From Loxodes magnus (taxonomy: Eukaryota > Ciliophora > Karyorelictea > Loxodida > Loxodidae): a stretch of DNA of 64,000 nt. The DNA lies in contig CAMPDV010000451.1 of NCBI GenBank assembly GCA_946699065.1, positions 223,700-287,699 on the forward strand, written 5' to 3'. Made by a program: the position numbers and the translations under genes. Of this stretch, positions 23,025 through 34,219 are shown in pieces; position 1 is the first letter of the stretch; each line of letters starts with the position of its first letter. The notes beneath the pieces were generated by a model. The model was not told the DNA's origin and made no database searches. It was given only the letters and a program-made list of their open reading frames with translations.

Positions 23025-23447
23025 TCAACCAGTTTTTAGACTTTTTAGCATCCCCAAGATTTGGCTATCTCCATAAAAGTAAATTCTAAATCATTTCACT
23101 TTTTTAGCTTTTTGAGGCTTCTGTATTATAGATAATTCCTCTGATTTTACTCTTCCTACATATGTTTCTAATGTATACACATTTATATAATATCTGCTTA
23201 TTGTAAAATCGTTCAGTCACAAATTAGTAATACTTGGAAGTTTAATTTTGATAAATAGCTTTAAATATAATGATTTAGCTTAAATATAAGTATTCTATTC
23301 TCTCTTTTTATATCTAACAATCCTCTATCAAACATAAATCTAAAGGAAGGTAGTATCAACTAACTATTGCTAGTTCCTTTACCTGTAATAGTATTTGTAG
23401 ATACCCTAAAAGAGGGAATTCCATATAATTTACTTAATTAATATACT
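23025..23447 (-). pseudogene. Decayed tRNase Z-like (metallo-beta-lactamase) gene, left arm
   Basis: The minus strand first reads GIPSFRVSTNTITGKGTSNS then LILPSFRFMFDRG, which resembles the start of short tRNase Z (plant TRZ1-like: G-G-x-ILPS-x-FDxG). The expected HxHxDH motif is lost near a frame change at about 23,270 (NHYI remains). The next frame gives LPSITNLWLNDFT...YINVYTLETYVG, as after the motif II of the family, and later WFRIYFYGDS, like the conserved GDT block. The left copy carries a further one-base deletion near 23,090 relative to the right. Without the metal-binding His motif it cannot be an active enzyme. Confidence 0.42.
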
Positions 23448-24457
23448 ATTTAATAATTTGCATAGACTCATATAATAAGAAAAATAAGGTTTAGCAAATG
23501 TAATATATTTAATAATTAATAGGATCTAGTTTAATAAAACATAAGGATATACAACTAAAGTTATTAGTAAAGCAGATATTAATAGTCATTTACTTATATC
23601 AACTTTAGCTTTACTAATTATTAAGAATCTTAATATATACTAATCTTTAGATTTATTAGACTAGCTTAATAAATGACTTTATGTTATTCATATATTTATG
23701 TCATTTTATATATAATCATAGATGATTACTTTATACTTCTAAATATTCTAAACTTATGAGTATCTTCTGTATGTTCTGTATTATAGTAGGATACCAAACT
23801 TAAATTTAGTATATATATAATTATTTTATCTAGAAAAGTAAGTTCTTTGAATAGATTGATATGAATAAAATTGATAATAGCAAATATATAAGATAAATGC
23901 TAAAAACAATAAAAAATAAAAAAAGCTAATAAATAGAAAGTTATATAAAGATAGGCTACTTTAAATTAAATGGCTTATTATATTCAAGAGTTTTATTATA
24001 TAATGTACTTTAAACATAAGCTTTAGCCATTTTAGCAATTCAAATATATCAATCATTTTAGACTATATTTAAATAGAAAATACTATCTGCTTTAGATAAA
24101 GAAGAGTGATTATAATTAATATTCTAAAGCTTTTGTATGATTGTTTAAAAAGAATTTTAGTGAATTAAAAGTTTTTTATAGAAAACTTTCACTAAAGAAA
24201 ATACTAATAATAATAGTTATTGAAGTCAAATATGCTAAATCTTAGTTAGAATTTCTATACTTCAATTAATAAGCATTTTATAGGATGTTTCTCTTGAAGT
24301 TTGACTAAGGATTTTATGATTGCAAGCATATCCCATAGATATTTAATTGTTTATATTAAATATGTCTCTTATATATGATATTATACTCCTCTTGAATAAT
24401 ATCGATTTTTATCTTTGTTAACATATAAAATTTACAATTTTTAATTTTTAAATACTT
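23448..24457. other. AT-rich stretch, no gene recognised
   Basis: No recognisable coding signal. Mirror: 32,782-33,809. Confidence 0.5.
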
Positions 24458-24904
24458 TCATTAAATCTATAATTCAATTTCCATTCTATTTTAAACCTCT
24501 TACTTTCTGAAATCTTTTAACATGAGAATTGGAAAAATTATACTCTCAAATACATTTGCAGTTGTATAAAAATAAAAGCTTCTTTGTAGCTATTAAATGA
24601 TTATTTTAAGTGAATTGAATTTTGCTAAAGTAAATCTAAAAATATAGTTAGAAATACTCTAGATTAATGCTTATATTTTCAGTTTTTATTTTATATTTAG
24701 TAATTTACTCTTTTAGCTTTTATCACTTTTCTTAAAATAATATTTCCCTATTAAAGATTTAGCATGCATACTGATAAATGTATATATATCATAAGCTAAC
24801 TTAATAAATAATGGTAATAGACATTCCATATTAAATAATTTAAACCAAGTTAAATTAGATATACCATATAAAATTATAAGAGAAAGCAATAGTAGTGTAA
24901 TCAT
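24458..24904 (-). CDS. Small membrane protein, unknown
   Basis: ATG 24,904 to TGA 24,458-24,460, with three internal TAA/TAG read as Gln early on, gives 148 residues. Residues 1-18 are a hydrophobic segment or signal anchor (MITLLLLSLIILYG...). A second semi-hydrophobic stretch around 28-45 and a basic, Gln-rich C-terminal half follow. The right copy has exactly the same length. Where this copy has TGG (Trp, residue 20) the right copy has TGA, a silent change under UGA=Trp. That pattern and a conserved length support a real gene. No family recognised. Confidence 0.5.
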
Positions 24905-25278
24905 AGTAAGCTATACTTTGATAGAAAATTTAAAGTTTATTAATTAATTATTTTTATCTTTTACTTAAAAGTTAAAACTTAAATGTTTTAAAGTAAATCT
25001 AAGAGTTTTTAATTACTCTATATATAATTTTACTTATGGTTATAGTACTAATTGTATAACTAAATCCATTTTACCTTTATTTATAAAATAAGTTCTTGAC
25101 TAAATATAAATACTACAATTTAGTATAAATTTAGATTATAATTTAAAGTTTATTTCTAGATATAAACTTAAGACAAAAGTATAGAGTATAAATGTTATTT
25201 AAATAAAGATAAAAGGATAGAGATTTTACTATTATCAATATTCTTATTTTTAAGCAAAGTATTATAGAGAATATATAA
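24905..25278. other. AT-rich spacer before tRNA-Ser
   Basis: Likely holds the start region of the small membrane protein gene (reading left) and the upstream side of tRNA-Ser. No motif can be assigned. Mirror: 31,960-32,334. Confidence 0.5.
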
Positions 25279-25359
25279 GACACTATGGCCGAGTGGTTAA
25301 GGCGACAGACTTGAAATCTGTTGGGTTCTCCCGCGCAGGTTCAAATCCTGCTGGTGTCG
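25279..25359 (+). tRNA. tRNA-Ser(TGA)
   Basis: Class II tRNA: acceptor GACACTA/TGGTGTC, D arm GGCCGAGTGGTTAAGGC, anticodon loop CTTGAAA with anticodon TGA (reads UCA), a long variable arm around GGGTTCTCCC, and T arm GGTTCAAATCC. No intron. Confidence 0.94.
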
Positions 25360-25619
25360 TTTTTAGAAATTTATTAAAAAATGGCATTTTTAGTAAAGGA
25401 TCTGTATGATATAGTTATTTTGTAGTCTAGAAGAAAAGATTTATCTTTCTCTTAGAAATTAATTTAGATAAATTGTGGATTTATCTTAAAGTAATAAACT
25501 AATTTAATCACTTAAACAGAAATATAAGATGAATAAGTTAAGATAACTACTATAATTAGTCTTATTTAAAAGGATTTATGAATATGAAAATTTAATTTAG
25601 TCAATAAAAATTAAAAAAA

Positions 25620-25699
25620 TGACAGTGGTGGGATTTGAACCCACGCCCCGAAAGACTAGCGCCTAAAGCTAGCGCCTTAGACCACTCGGCCACACTGTC
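25620..25699 (-). tRNA. tRNA-Leu(TAG)
   Basis: Reverse strand: acceptor GACAGTG/CACTGTC, D arm GGCCGAGTGGTCTAAGGC, anticodon stem CTAGC/GCTAG with loop TTTAGGC, so the anticodon is TAG and the tRNA reads CUA. A long variable arm follows. It is a Leu tRNA by its class II shape and identity elements, not a UAR-type suppressor. It lies about 260 bp from tRNA-Ser, in the opposite orientation, and its 5' end faces the central retroelement about 140 bp away. Confidence 0.93.
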
Positions 25700-25837
25700 T
25701 TGTAAATATATATTAAACTAAGATATAAATATAAACCTATTTCTAATGCATAATACTCTCATTCTTTAATATTTAAATTTTATAAATCTAAAACTTATTA
25801 AATATTATTCATAACTAAAAATAGTTGAAGGTTTCAA

Positions 25838-28800
25838 AAAGGGATTTTATATCACCTCCGCGAAGAAATCCAGAAACCCTTTTTCATCAATATTCTTACA
25901 CCTAACCATAGTCTTTTTCTACTTAATAACCTGGAATATAGCAAGAAAAACGGAAACAGCCAAAGAAAGCGACACACACTGAAACGCCAACGTCAAAGGA
26001 GTAGACAAAGAATTATATAAAGTCTAACCCTTCACTAACAGGTCTCTGATGTCAAACCTACTGCTAGATGAGCATGGAGCAACTCATCAAAGTGGTCCTA
26101 AACCATTAAGAAAGAGATCAGGAAGGAAATTCTATCACATGGATTGCAAGATATTTTAGATTTTAGATTGGCTAACCAGGAAAGGGAGATTGATGCCCTA
26201 TGGAAGCATCAGCAGGAATAGTTTAACCAGACTAACTCTTAAGTGTAAAGAATACAAGATTAGAGTCAGCAGTTTGAAAGTATCTTGCGAAGTCAGAGAA
26301 GCTAGTATATCCCATTAGAGTAGGTAAATTCTAATAAGATGAAGATTGAAAAGAATCCTCAGCAGGAAAAATAAATGAACCAAAACTCAAGATTTAGAAA
26401 TTATGCTACGACTGTAAAGGTAAATAGAACCTTTGGAAGAATTGTAAGGAATTTAGAAAAGTCAAGGAGAAATCTTGGAAGAAACAATTATAATAAAAAT
26501 AAGAAAAAATCAATCTTATAAAAAAACCTAAATAAATTTTGGAAATGAAAAATGTCAAAGCTAAAGAAAAGCATTAAAATTTTAATAAGTATACATAAAT
26601 AATGCTCAAATATGCAAAAAATTTATTTAATTCGAAAATACGTAATTAGATGAATTTGAATTATGTGTAAAATCAGCAATTTATTTAGAATTGTGAAAAT
26701 TAAGTTTTGATAAGCATTCAAATTTAAAAAATGAAGAAATTGAAAATTTAAATAGAAACATTAATATAATATATAAAAAAAACCTTTTATAATAAATTTT
26801 GATCCTTGTCGCTTATAAGAAACACCTCTTTTTAAAGAATCTGAAATTAAAAATATTATAAGGCAATAGCAAATAACAAACCCTCAGGTAGTGATGGTTT
26901 AAAAGCAGAATTAATTAAATATGGAGGATAGGAATTACGTAAGATAATTACAAGCTTTAGTAACATTATGCTTGAGCACTCAATATACCAAATGAATTGA
27001 AAAGAATTTATATTTTACCCATTTTCATAAAAGGAAATAAAAGTGTCTGAAGTAATTGAAGATCAATAGCTCTACAGAATTGTTTATTTAAAATATATGA
27101 TAAAGCATTAACTTAAAGACTATGTAATTTAATATATGAAGAAATATCATTCATCAAATTTAATTTTGTTTTTATCGGGAAAGATTGACATCATAACAAA
27201 TTTGAACATTTGATTAAATTATTGACTTGCATCGTAGATGGTCATAAAGAAAATAGTTAATTGCTACTCTAATGGAAGTGAAAAAATGTTTGTCAGTATA
27301 CGAAGGAAAATGCTATTTTACCATCTAAAAAGACTTAGATTATCTCTTGGATTGATAATGGTACTTGAATCTTTTTATGAATATATTGATGCTAAGTTCC
27401 TTATTGATGGTAATATTACAAGATCAGTTAAGTTAAATAACTGAGTATTATAAGGAAGCAGACTTAGACCTCTATTTGCAATACTTTGCTATGATATTGT
27501 AATTGGATATTTAGAAGAAAAATAACATAAATATGGTTATAATATCTGCTAGAGAAATTTTATGGTTCGTGGTTTTGCAGATGACTTAATTGAGCTTTTT
27601 AATTCATTGTAAAATGCTTAAAAATTACTCGACGCCATAAAAAATATTTTCTTGAGTAAAACTAAATATAAATGTGGAAAAATGTGAAATAATTTAGTTA
27701 TTAAAATGAAAGAAAATAGAATTTAAATAAATTTAAATATTAATGGAATTACTATTGTTTAAAAGGACGAAATTACATATCTTGGATACAGATTGGGAAT
27801 TAAATAAAATTATAAATACACTGTGCAAGCAAAGTATCTGAATTCAGAGTAGCAATTTTGAAGGCATCAGCAATTCTTTCTAAGTACGGAGTAATATCCC
27901 CGCTCAATTTCAAAACACTTTGCAGAACTTTTATTTTGACTAAAATAGAATATGGAAGTGATATAACCCCTTGAAGTATCATGTCAGGACTTAAAGGAAT
28001 GAAAGCTTAAATAACTAAATTAAAAAGACTCATTTCAAGAAAAGCATTTAAATCTCCTTAATCGGCATTCATTGCTTACTTCATTTATCTTAATTGACTT
28101 CCATTTACACACATGGCTATATTAAAATTCATGCGTTTTTATTTTAAACTAGAAAAAACCAGTAGAGAAAACCTGAACTCTGATATAGCATTCTTGTTTT
28201 CTAAATACAAGCAATACAATTTGCCATATATGAAATACATAAATAAAAGCCTTGAATAATAAAAAATTGATATTGAAAGTATGACAAATATAAAAGAATT
28301 TAATTAGAATATTATCTTAAGAGTGAAAGAACAATTTTTATAAGAATGTTTTTAAAGGAATACACAGATGCCTACAGATTAAAGATAAATGTAATCAACT
28401 TTAAATAATCAAAGTGTATTTCCTAAAATAACTTATACTAAGTTTAATAAACATAGAATATAAAACATAATTTCTATTTTCAAACGGAGAATATTCACCT
28501 ATATTTCTAATACAAACTTAGTTTGCGTCACATAAGCACATAAAATGGAATTAATTGTGCATGTGGTTTATCTTATGATGAACTTGATCATATATTTGAA
28601 TATACTTTATATAAAGATGTCTTTTAGGAATTATCTAATCGAAAAATATTTAATGACAAATATATAAAAATTAATTCCGTTCGACTAAAATTATAGTAAT
28701 TCAAACTTTGTAAAAAGTAAAACCCCTAAGATCGACAAATATATTGAAAACTTTCATCAAAAACTGCTTAAAGAAGAATAGAAATGTTAAAAATTTAGAA

Positions 28801-29030
28801 GTTGAAGCAAAAAGAAAAATTGATGGGATAAAAAAATATAATTTAAGAAAGAAACTTAAATAATGGTTGTGAAAACAAATAAGAAGAAAATTGAAAATAA
28901 GAAAAGAGAGAGGAAAATGCGAGAACACAATTTAGAACCAATATAGAAGAAACAAAAGAACAGGAGTAGGAAGAATTAAATAGAGGTTGATAATAAACTT
29001 ACATAAACTCTTATACTTAACATAATACGT
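25838..29030 (+). mobile_element. Central non-LTR retroelement, left copy (gag-like + RT)
   Basis: It begins near 25,838 with GC-richer sequence shared with the right copy, about 140 bp upstream of tRNA-Leu. The gag-like part (to 26,510) has a coiled-coil, Gln-rich stretch but a one-base deletion near 26,062 breaks its frame. The RT part follows at 26,860-28,960. Both parts read plus, so the copy points into the palindrome centre. Close placement upstream of a tRNA gene recalls tRNA-targeting non-LTR elements, though one insertion proves no target choice. Confidence 0.65.
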
Positions 29031-30721
29031 ATGAAATATAACTATAATTAGTGCAATTATGTCCCAATACTCAAAATATTGAGCTTTTTTATCTTATTAT
29101 TATTATTAAATACAGCTAATCAATATTTTTCCACCAATTTTTGCTCCATTTCATGAATCTTCATTGGTATATTTTTATAACTTGATTTCATTAATAAATC
29201 TTTAATTTAAATACCCAATAACTAATAAAAAACAGCAACTAAACTATTTATTTATACTTTTATTATACTATTAATTTTCTTTTATATTAATATCTTCTTA
29301 ATATTAATTATCTTTATGTTCTATTTTATTATTTATTTTGCATCTTATATTTCCTTATATTACTTCATTCTTAACTTTTAAAGCTAATATTTAAATCTTC
29401 TAGTTGAAATATTAATTGTTTATAATTTCCATTATAGATAAATTATATGTCCTTTCAGGGATTTTTATTATCCTCAAAAAACTTGATAGAATATGGTTTT
29501 GATTGACTAAAGGAAATGTTTAAAACTCAGTTTTTAACAAGATTTGCAACAATTAAATCCTAAATCCTTGAAGTTTTTTCTATGTTATTCTCCTTTATTA
29601 CAGATATTCTAATTATTTCATATAACAAATTATTAATTATTTTCATCTCTCAATGTTGAATTTCTTTCAAATCCTGATTGGGAGCTGAAAAATTTGAATA
29701 ATAGCACTATTTTTTAAGAAGTTCATTAATAATATAATTGGATTTATTTTTTCTGATTTACATTCTTCAAATCAATTCTAATCACTTCAATTTTCTTAAT
29801 TACTTCCTTCTGTTTCGATATATTCCTGGTATTATTTTCGAATATTGTACTGGTTTAGAATACTATTATAATAACTTATTTTTATTTGTTAAATATTTCT
29901 TTAGTAGTCATTTTAGATGCTGAAGAACGTTAAAAAAACATTTCTTGATTCATAAATCGGACTTAATTGTTTTAATTACTTTCATTTACTTGTAATCTGC
30001 TATTTTAATAAATTAAACTCATTTTAAGTTAATTGCAGCTTTAGTAGCTTGCTCTATAAATAAAATTCTTCTTTTTTCTACTTTACATAACTCTTTTAGT
30101 AATTTTAATAAAGAAGTATTAATTTGGCTTAATAAAACGAAAGTCAGGATCTTATTTTTACTTTTGATAATTTTAACAAATTAAATTTCACTTTGGTTTT
30201 TCTCTTAGATATTCAAGCAAGAAGTAATTTTACCTTAGTGAGTTGATTGATAAAGCTAAAAGCTATTCAAATTATAAGATTCAAAAATTTAAGAGTAGCA
30301 GATTAAAATGATCTCTAATATCTATATTATTAGATTTCTAGATAAATATGAGTTATATAATTTTTTTACCTAAGCAATCAATTATTTATTTAAAAACTTA
30401 ATAAAATCAAATAAAGCATTAATTATTTTCAGAGTAATTACAAAATCAATTTTAAGTATTTGTATAATGCAATAGTTTATCAATAAAACATTAATATTAA
30501 AAGTTTATTTGGCGTCTAACCAATCACCTCTTAAGAAAATTTTTGGAGTTTAAATCTAGTTTTTTATGAACCCTAGCATTCATGAGTCTTATATTCCTAA
30601 TTCACTTTCTCCTTTCGCTGTTAATTCAAATTAATTCTTCTGGTTCTTTTTGTTAAAAGATCTTATTAAATCTGTAATTTGGCATTTATCGTTGCACCAG
30701 ATCTTATTTTTATTGTTTCTT
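26511..30721. other. Asymmetric palindrome spacer
   Basis: About 4.2 kb separates the arms and does not fold on itself. The left part carries a plus-strand, frameshifted reverse transcriptase region up to about 28,960. The right part carries minus-strand sequence that continues from the right gag-like ORF but does not match the left part. The turning point is near 29,030-29,100, where the two retroelement tails meet. Confidence 0.85.
26860..28960 (+). pseudogene. Non-LTR reverse transcriptase remnant (ORF2)
   Basis: Ordered RT motifs are visible in shifting frames: NKPSGSDGLKAELI (about 26,875), NWRSIALQNCLFKIYDKAL (about 27,050), IGKDWHHNKFEHL (about 27,175), then in frame from 27,238 a block ending W-V-L-Q-G-S-R-L-R-P-L-F (about 27,445; the W is TGA), GFADDLIEL at 27,571 with the catalytic Asp pair, and YLGYRLG at about 27,780. 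A C-terminal CxCG...DHIFEYTL at about 28,555 matches the terminal zinc knuckle of LINE ORF2 proteins. At least three frame changes show it is inactive. Confidence 0.75.
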
Positions 30722-30830
30722 ATTTTTTCTTATTTTTATTATAATTGCTTCTTGCAAGATTTCTCCTTGACTTTTCTAAATTCGTTACAATTCTTCCAAA
30801 GGTTCTATTTACCTTTACAGTCGTGGCATA
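29100..30830 (-). CDS. Long minus-strand open frame after the knuckle, unknown
   Basis: Beginning with CHDCKGKQNLWKNC the frame remains open for over 500 codons if TGA is Trp. It gives Lys/Leu/Ile/Gln-rich sequence such as AAINLKWVQFIKIADYK. No endonuclease or RT motif was recognised. An AT-rich non-coding stretch would also stay open under this code, so this is only a candidate for the region between gag and RT of the element. Confidence 0.2.
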
Positions 30831-31386
30831 ATTTCTAAATCTTGAGTTTTGGTTCATTTATTTTTCCTGCTGAGGATTCTTTTCAATCTTCATCTTATTA
30901 GAATTTACCTACTCTAATGGGATATACTAGCTTCTCTGACTTTACAAGATACTTTCAAACTGCTGACTCTAATCTTGTATTCTTTACACTTAAGAGTTAG
31001 TCTGGTTAAACTACTCCTGCTGATGCTTCCATAGGGCATCAATCTCCCTTTCCTAGTTAGTCATTCTGAGGTCTAGAATATCTTGCAATCCATGTGATAG
31101 AATTTCCTTCCTGAACTCTTTCTTAATGGTTTAGGACTACTTTGATGAGTTGCTCCATGCTCATCTAGCCAGAAGGATTGACATCAGAGACCTGTTGGTG
31201 AAGGGTTAGACTTTATATAATTCTTTGTCTACTCCTTTGATGTTGGTGTTTCAGTGTGTGTCGCTTTCTTTGGCTATTTCCGTTCTTCTTGCTATATTCC
31301 AGGTTATTAAAAAGAAAAGACTATGGTTAGGTGTAAGAAGACGGATGAGAAATGATTTCTGGATTTCTTCGCGGAGGTGATATAAA
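30480..31386 (-). CDS. Gag-like ORF1 of right central retroelement, intact frame
   Basis: One frame is open from about 31,386 to TGA 30,480-30,482. It includes ARRTEIAKESDTHW (TGA as Trp), LLARWAWSNSS (TGA as Trp), then a coiled-coil-like Glu/Gln stretch (IKKEFRKEILSHGLQDILD; EREIDALWKHQQEQF) and a basic end (FGRIVTNLEKSRRNLAR). In an overlapping frame the bases at about 30,790-30,840 encode CHDCKGKQNLWKNC, similar to a partial CCHC knuckle. The left copy is broken by a one-base deletion at its LLAR site. No start codon was settled. Confidence 0.45.
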
Positions 31387-31532
31387 ATCCCTTTTTGAAA
31401 CCTTCAACAATTTTTTAGTTATGAATAATATTTAATAAGTTTTAGATTTATAAAATTTAATTATAAATAATGAGAGTATTATGCATTAGAAATAGGTTTA
31501 TATTTATATCTTAGTTTAATATATATTTACAA

Positions 31533-31612
31533 GACAGTGTGGCCGAGTGGTCTAAGGCGCTAGCTTTAGGCGCTAGTCTTTCGGGGCGTGGGTTCAAATC
31601 CCACCACTGTCA
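31533..31612 (+). tRNA. tRNA-Leu(TAG), right-arm copy
   Basis: Mirror of the tRNA at 25,620-25,699, with identical acceptor, anticodon loop TTTAGGC and T arm. Its 5' end faces the right central retroelement copy at about 31.38 kb. Confidence 0.93.
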
Positions 31613-31878
31613 TTTTTTTAATTTTTATTGACTAAATTAAATTTTCATATTCATATTCATAAATCCTTTTAAATAAGACTAATAATAGTAGTTATCTTAA
31701 CTTATTCATCTTATATTTCTGTTTAAGTGATTAAATTAGTTTATTACTTTAAGATAAATCCACAATTTATCTAAATTAGTTTCTAAGAGAAAGATAAATA
31801 TTTTCTCCTAGACTACAAAATAACTATATCATACAGATCTTTACTAAAAATGTCATTTTTTAATAAAATTTCTAAAAA

Positions 31879-31959
31879 CGACACCAGCAGGATTTGAACC
31901 TGCGCGGGAGAACCCAACAGATTTCAAGTCTGTCGCCTTAACCACTCGGCCATAGTGTC
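31879..31959 (-). tRNA. tRNA-Ser(TGA), right-arm copy
   Basis: Mirror of the tRNA at 25,279-25,359, with the same anticodon loop, variable arm and T arm on the reverse strand. Confidence 0.94.
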
Positions 31960-32334
31960 TTATATATTCTCTATAATACTTTGCTTAAAAATAAGAATAT
32001 TGATAATAGTAAAATCTCTATCCTTTTATCTTTATTTAAATAACATTTATACTCTATACTTTTGTCTTAAGTTTATATCTATAAATAAACTTTAAATTAT
32101 AATCTAAATTTATACTAAATTGTAGCATTTATATTTAGTCAAGAACTTATTTTCTAAATAAAGGTAAAATGGATTTAGTTATACAATTAGTACTATAACC
32201 ATAAATAAAAGCATTATATAGAGTAATTAAAAACTCTTAGATTTATTTTAAAACATTTAAGTTTTAACTTTTAAGTAAAAGATAAAAATAATTAATTAAT
32301 AAACTTTAAATTTTCTATCAAAGTATAGCTTACT

Positions 32335-32781
32335 ATGATTACACTACTATTGCTTTCTCTTATAATTTTATATGGTATATCTAATTTAAATTGATTTAAA
32401 TTATTTAATATGGAATGTCTATTACCATTATTTATTAAGTTAGCTTATGATATATATACATTTATCAGTATGCATGCTAAATCTTTAATAGGGAAATATT
32501 ATTTTAAGAAAAGTGATAAAAGCTAAAAGAGTAAATTACTAAATATAAAATAAAAACTGAAAATATAAGTATTAATCTAGAGTAGTTCTAACTATATTTT
32601 TAGATTTACTTTAGCAAAATTCAATTCACTTAAAATAATCATTTAATAGCTACAAATAAGTTTTTATTTTTATACAACTGCAAATGTATTTGAGAGTATA
32701 ATTTTTCCAATTCTCATGTTAAAAGATTTCAGAAAATAAGAGGTTTAAAATAGAATGGAAATTGAATTATAGATTTAATGA
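32335..32781 (+). CDS. Small membrane protein, right-arm copy
   Basis: Mirror of 24,458-24,904, also 447 bases. Differences include Thr to Asn and TGG to TGA at neighbouring codons, a silent Lys change near the end, and a few conservative replacements. No frameshift. Confidence 0.5.
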
Positions 32782-33809
32782 AAGTATTTAAAAATTAAAA
32801 ATTGTAAATTTTATATGTTAATAAAGATAAAAATCGATATTATTCAAGAGGAGTATAATATCATATAAAAGAGACATATTTAATATAAACAATTAAATAT
32901 CTATGGGATATGCTTGCAATCATAAAATCCTTAGTCAAACTTCAAGAGAAACATCCTAGAAAATGCTTATTAATTGAAGTATAGAAATTCTAACTAAGAT
33001 TTAGCATATTTGACTTCTATAACTATTATTATTAGTATTTTCTTCAGTGAAAGTTTTCTATAAAAAACTTTTAATTCACTAAAATGTATTTTTAAACAAT
33101 CGTGCACAAGCTTTAGCATCTTAATTATAATCACTCTTCTTTATTTAAAGTAGATAGTATTTTCAATTTAAATATAGTCTAAAATGATTGATATATTTGA
33201 ATTGCAAAAATGGCTAAAGCTTTTGTTTAAAGTACATTATATAATAAAGCTCTTGAATATAATAAGCCATTTAATTTAAAGTAGCCTATCTTTATATAAC
33301 TTTCTATTTATTAGCTTTTTTTATTTTTTATTGTTTTTAGCATTTATCTTATATATTTGCTTTTATCAATTTTATTAATATCAATCTATTCAAAGAACTT
33401 ACTTTTTTTAGATAAAATAACTATATATATACTAAATTTAAGTTTGGTATCCTACTATAATACAGAACATACAGAAGATACTCATAAGTTTAGAATATTT
33501 AGAAGTATAAAGTAATCATCTATGATTATATATAAAATGACATAAATATATGAATAACATAAAGTTATTTATTAAGCTAGTCTAATAAATCTAAAGATTA
33601 GTATATATTAAGATTCTTAATAATTAGTAAAGCTAAAGTTGATATAAGTAAATGACTATTAATATCTGCTTTACTAATAACTTTAGTTGTATATCCTTAT
33701 GTTTTATTAAACTAGATCCTATTAATTATTAAATATATTACATTTGCTAAACCTTATTTTTCTTATTATATGAGTCTATGCAAATTATTAAATAGTCAAT
33801 TAATTAAGT

Positions 33810-34219
33810 AAATTATATGGAATTCCCTCTTTTAGGGTATCTACAAATACTATTACAGGTAAAGGAACTAGCAATAGTTAGTTGATACTACCTTCCTTTA
33901 GATTTATGTTTGATAGAGGATTGTTAGATATAAAAAGAGAGAATAGAATACTTATATTTAAGCTAAATCATTATATTTAAAGCTATTTATCAAAATTAAA
34001 CTTCCAAGTATTACTAATTTGTGACTGAACGATTTTACAATAAGCAGATATTATATAAATGTGTATACATTAGAAACATATGCAGGAAGAGTAAAATCAG
34101 AGGAACTATCTATAATTGAGAAGCATCAAAAAGCTAAAAAAGTGAAGGTGATTTAGAATTTACTTTTATGGAGATAGCCAAATCTTGGGGATGCTAAAAA
34201 GTCTAAAAACTGGTTGAAT
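33810..34219 (+). pseudogene. Decayed tRNase Z-like gene, right arm
   Basis: Mirror of 23,025-23,447 with the same FDRG block and missing His motif. One extra base near 34,146 (GAAGGTGATTT against GAAATGATTT) puts the tail in another frame, so the GDS block seen in the left copy is disrupted here. The call depends on weak motif recognition. Confidence 0.4.

Larger units (their letters stand above)
1..26510 (+). repeat. Left arm of giant inverted repeat
   Basis: Bases 1 to about 26,510 recur in reverse complement at 30,722-57,246. Paired positions sum to about 57,232-57,247 throughout: tRNA-Gln 917 with 56,327, channel-gene start 4,186 with 53,055, tRNA-Ser 25,279 with 31,959. The small drift shows only short indels. 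Base 1 still matches base 57,246, so the outer edge lies at or beyond the window start. All genes are duplicated in mirror orientation. The arms are not identical: single-base indels, substitutions and short patches of clustered differences are visible. Confidence 0.96.
29050..31386 (-). mobile_element. Central non-LTR retroelement, right copy (gag-like, RT absent)
   Basis: Starts at the mirror of 25,838 and reads leftward. Its first 660 bases match the left copy, then from 30,721 the two differ. No RT motif was found in its remainder, which ends around 29,050 where the left copy ends. It therefore keeps the 5' part of the element and lacks the RT region. Confidence 0.55.

Noticed and set aside
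25620..25699. tRNA with anticodon TAG as a suppressor decoding reassigned codons
   Set aside because: Anticodon TAG pairs with the Leu codon CUA, and the class II long variable arm fits tRNA-Leu. It does not read UAA or UAG.
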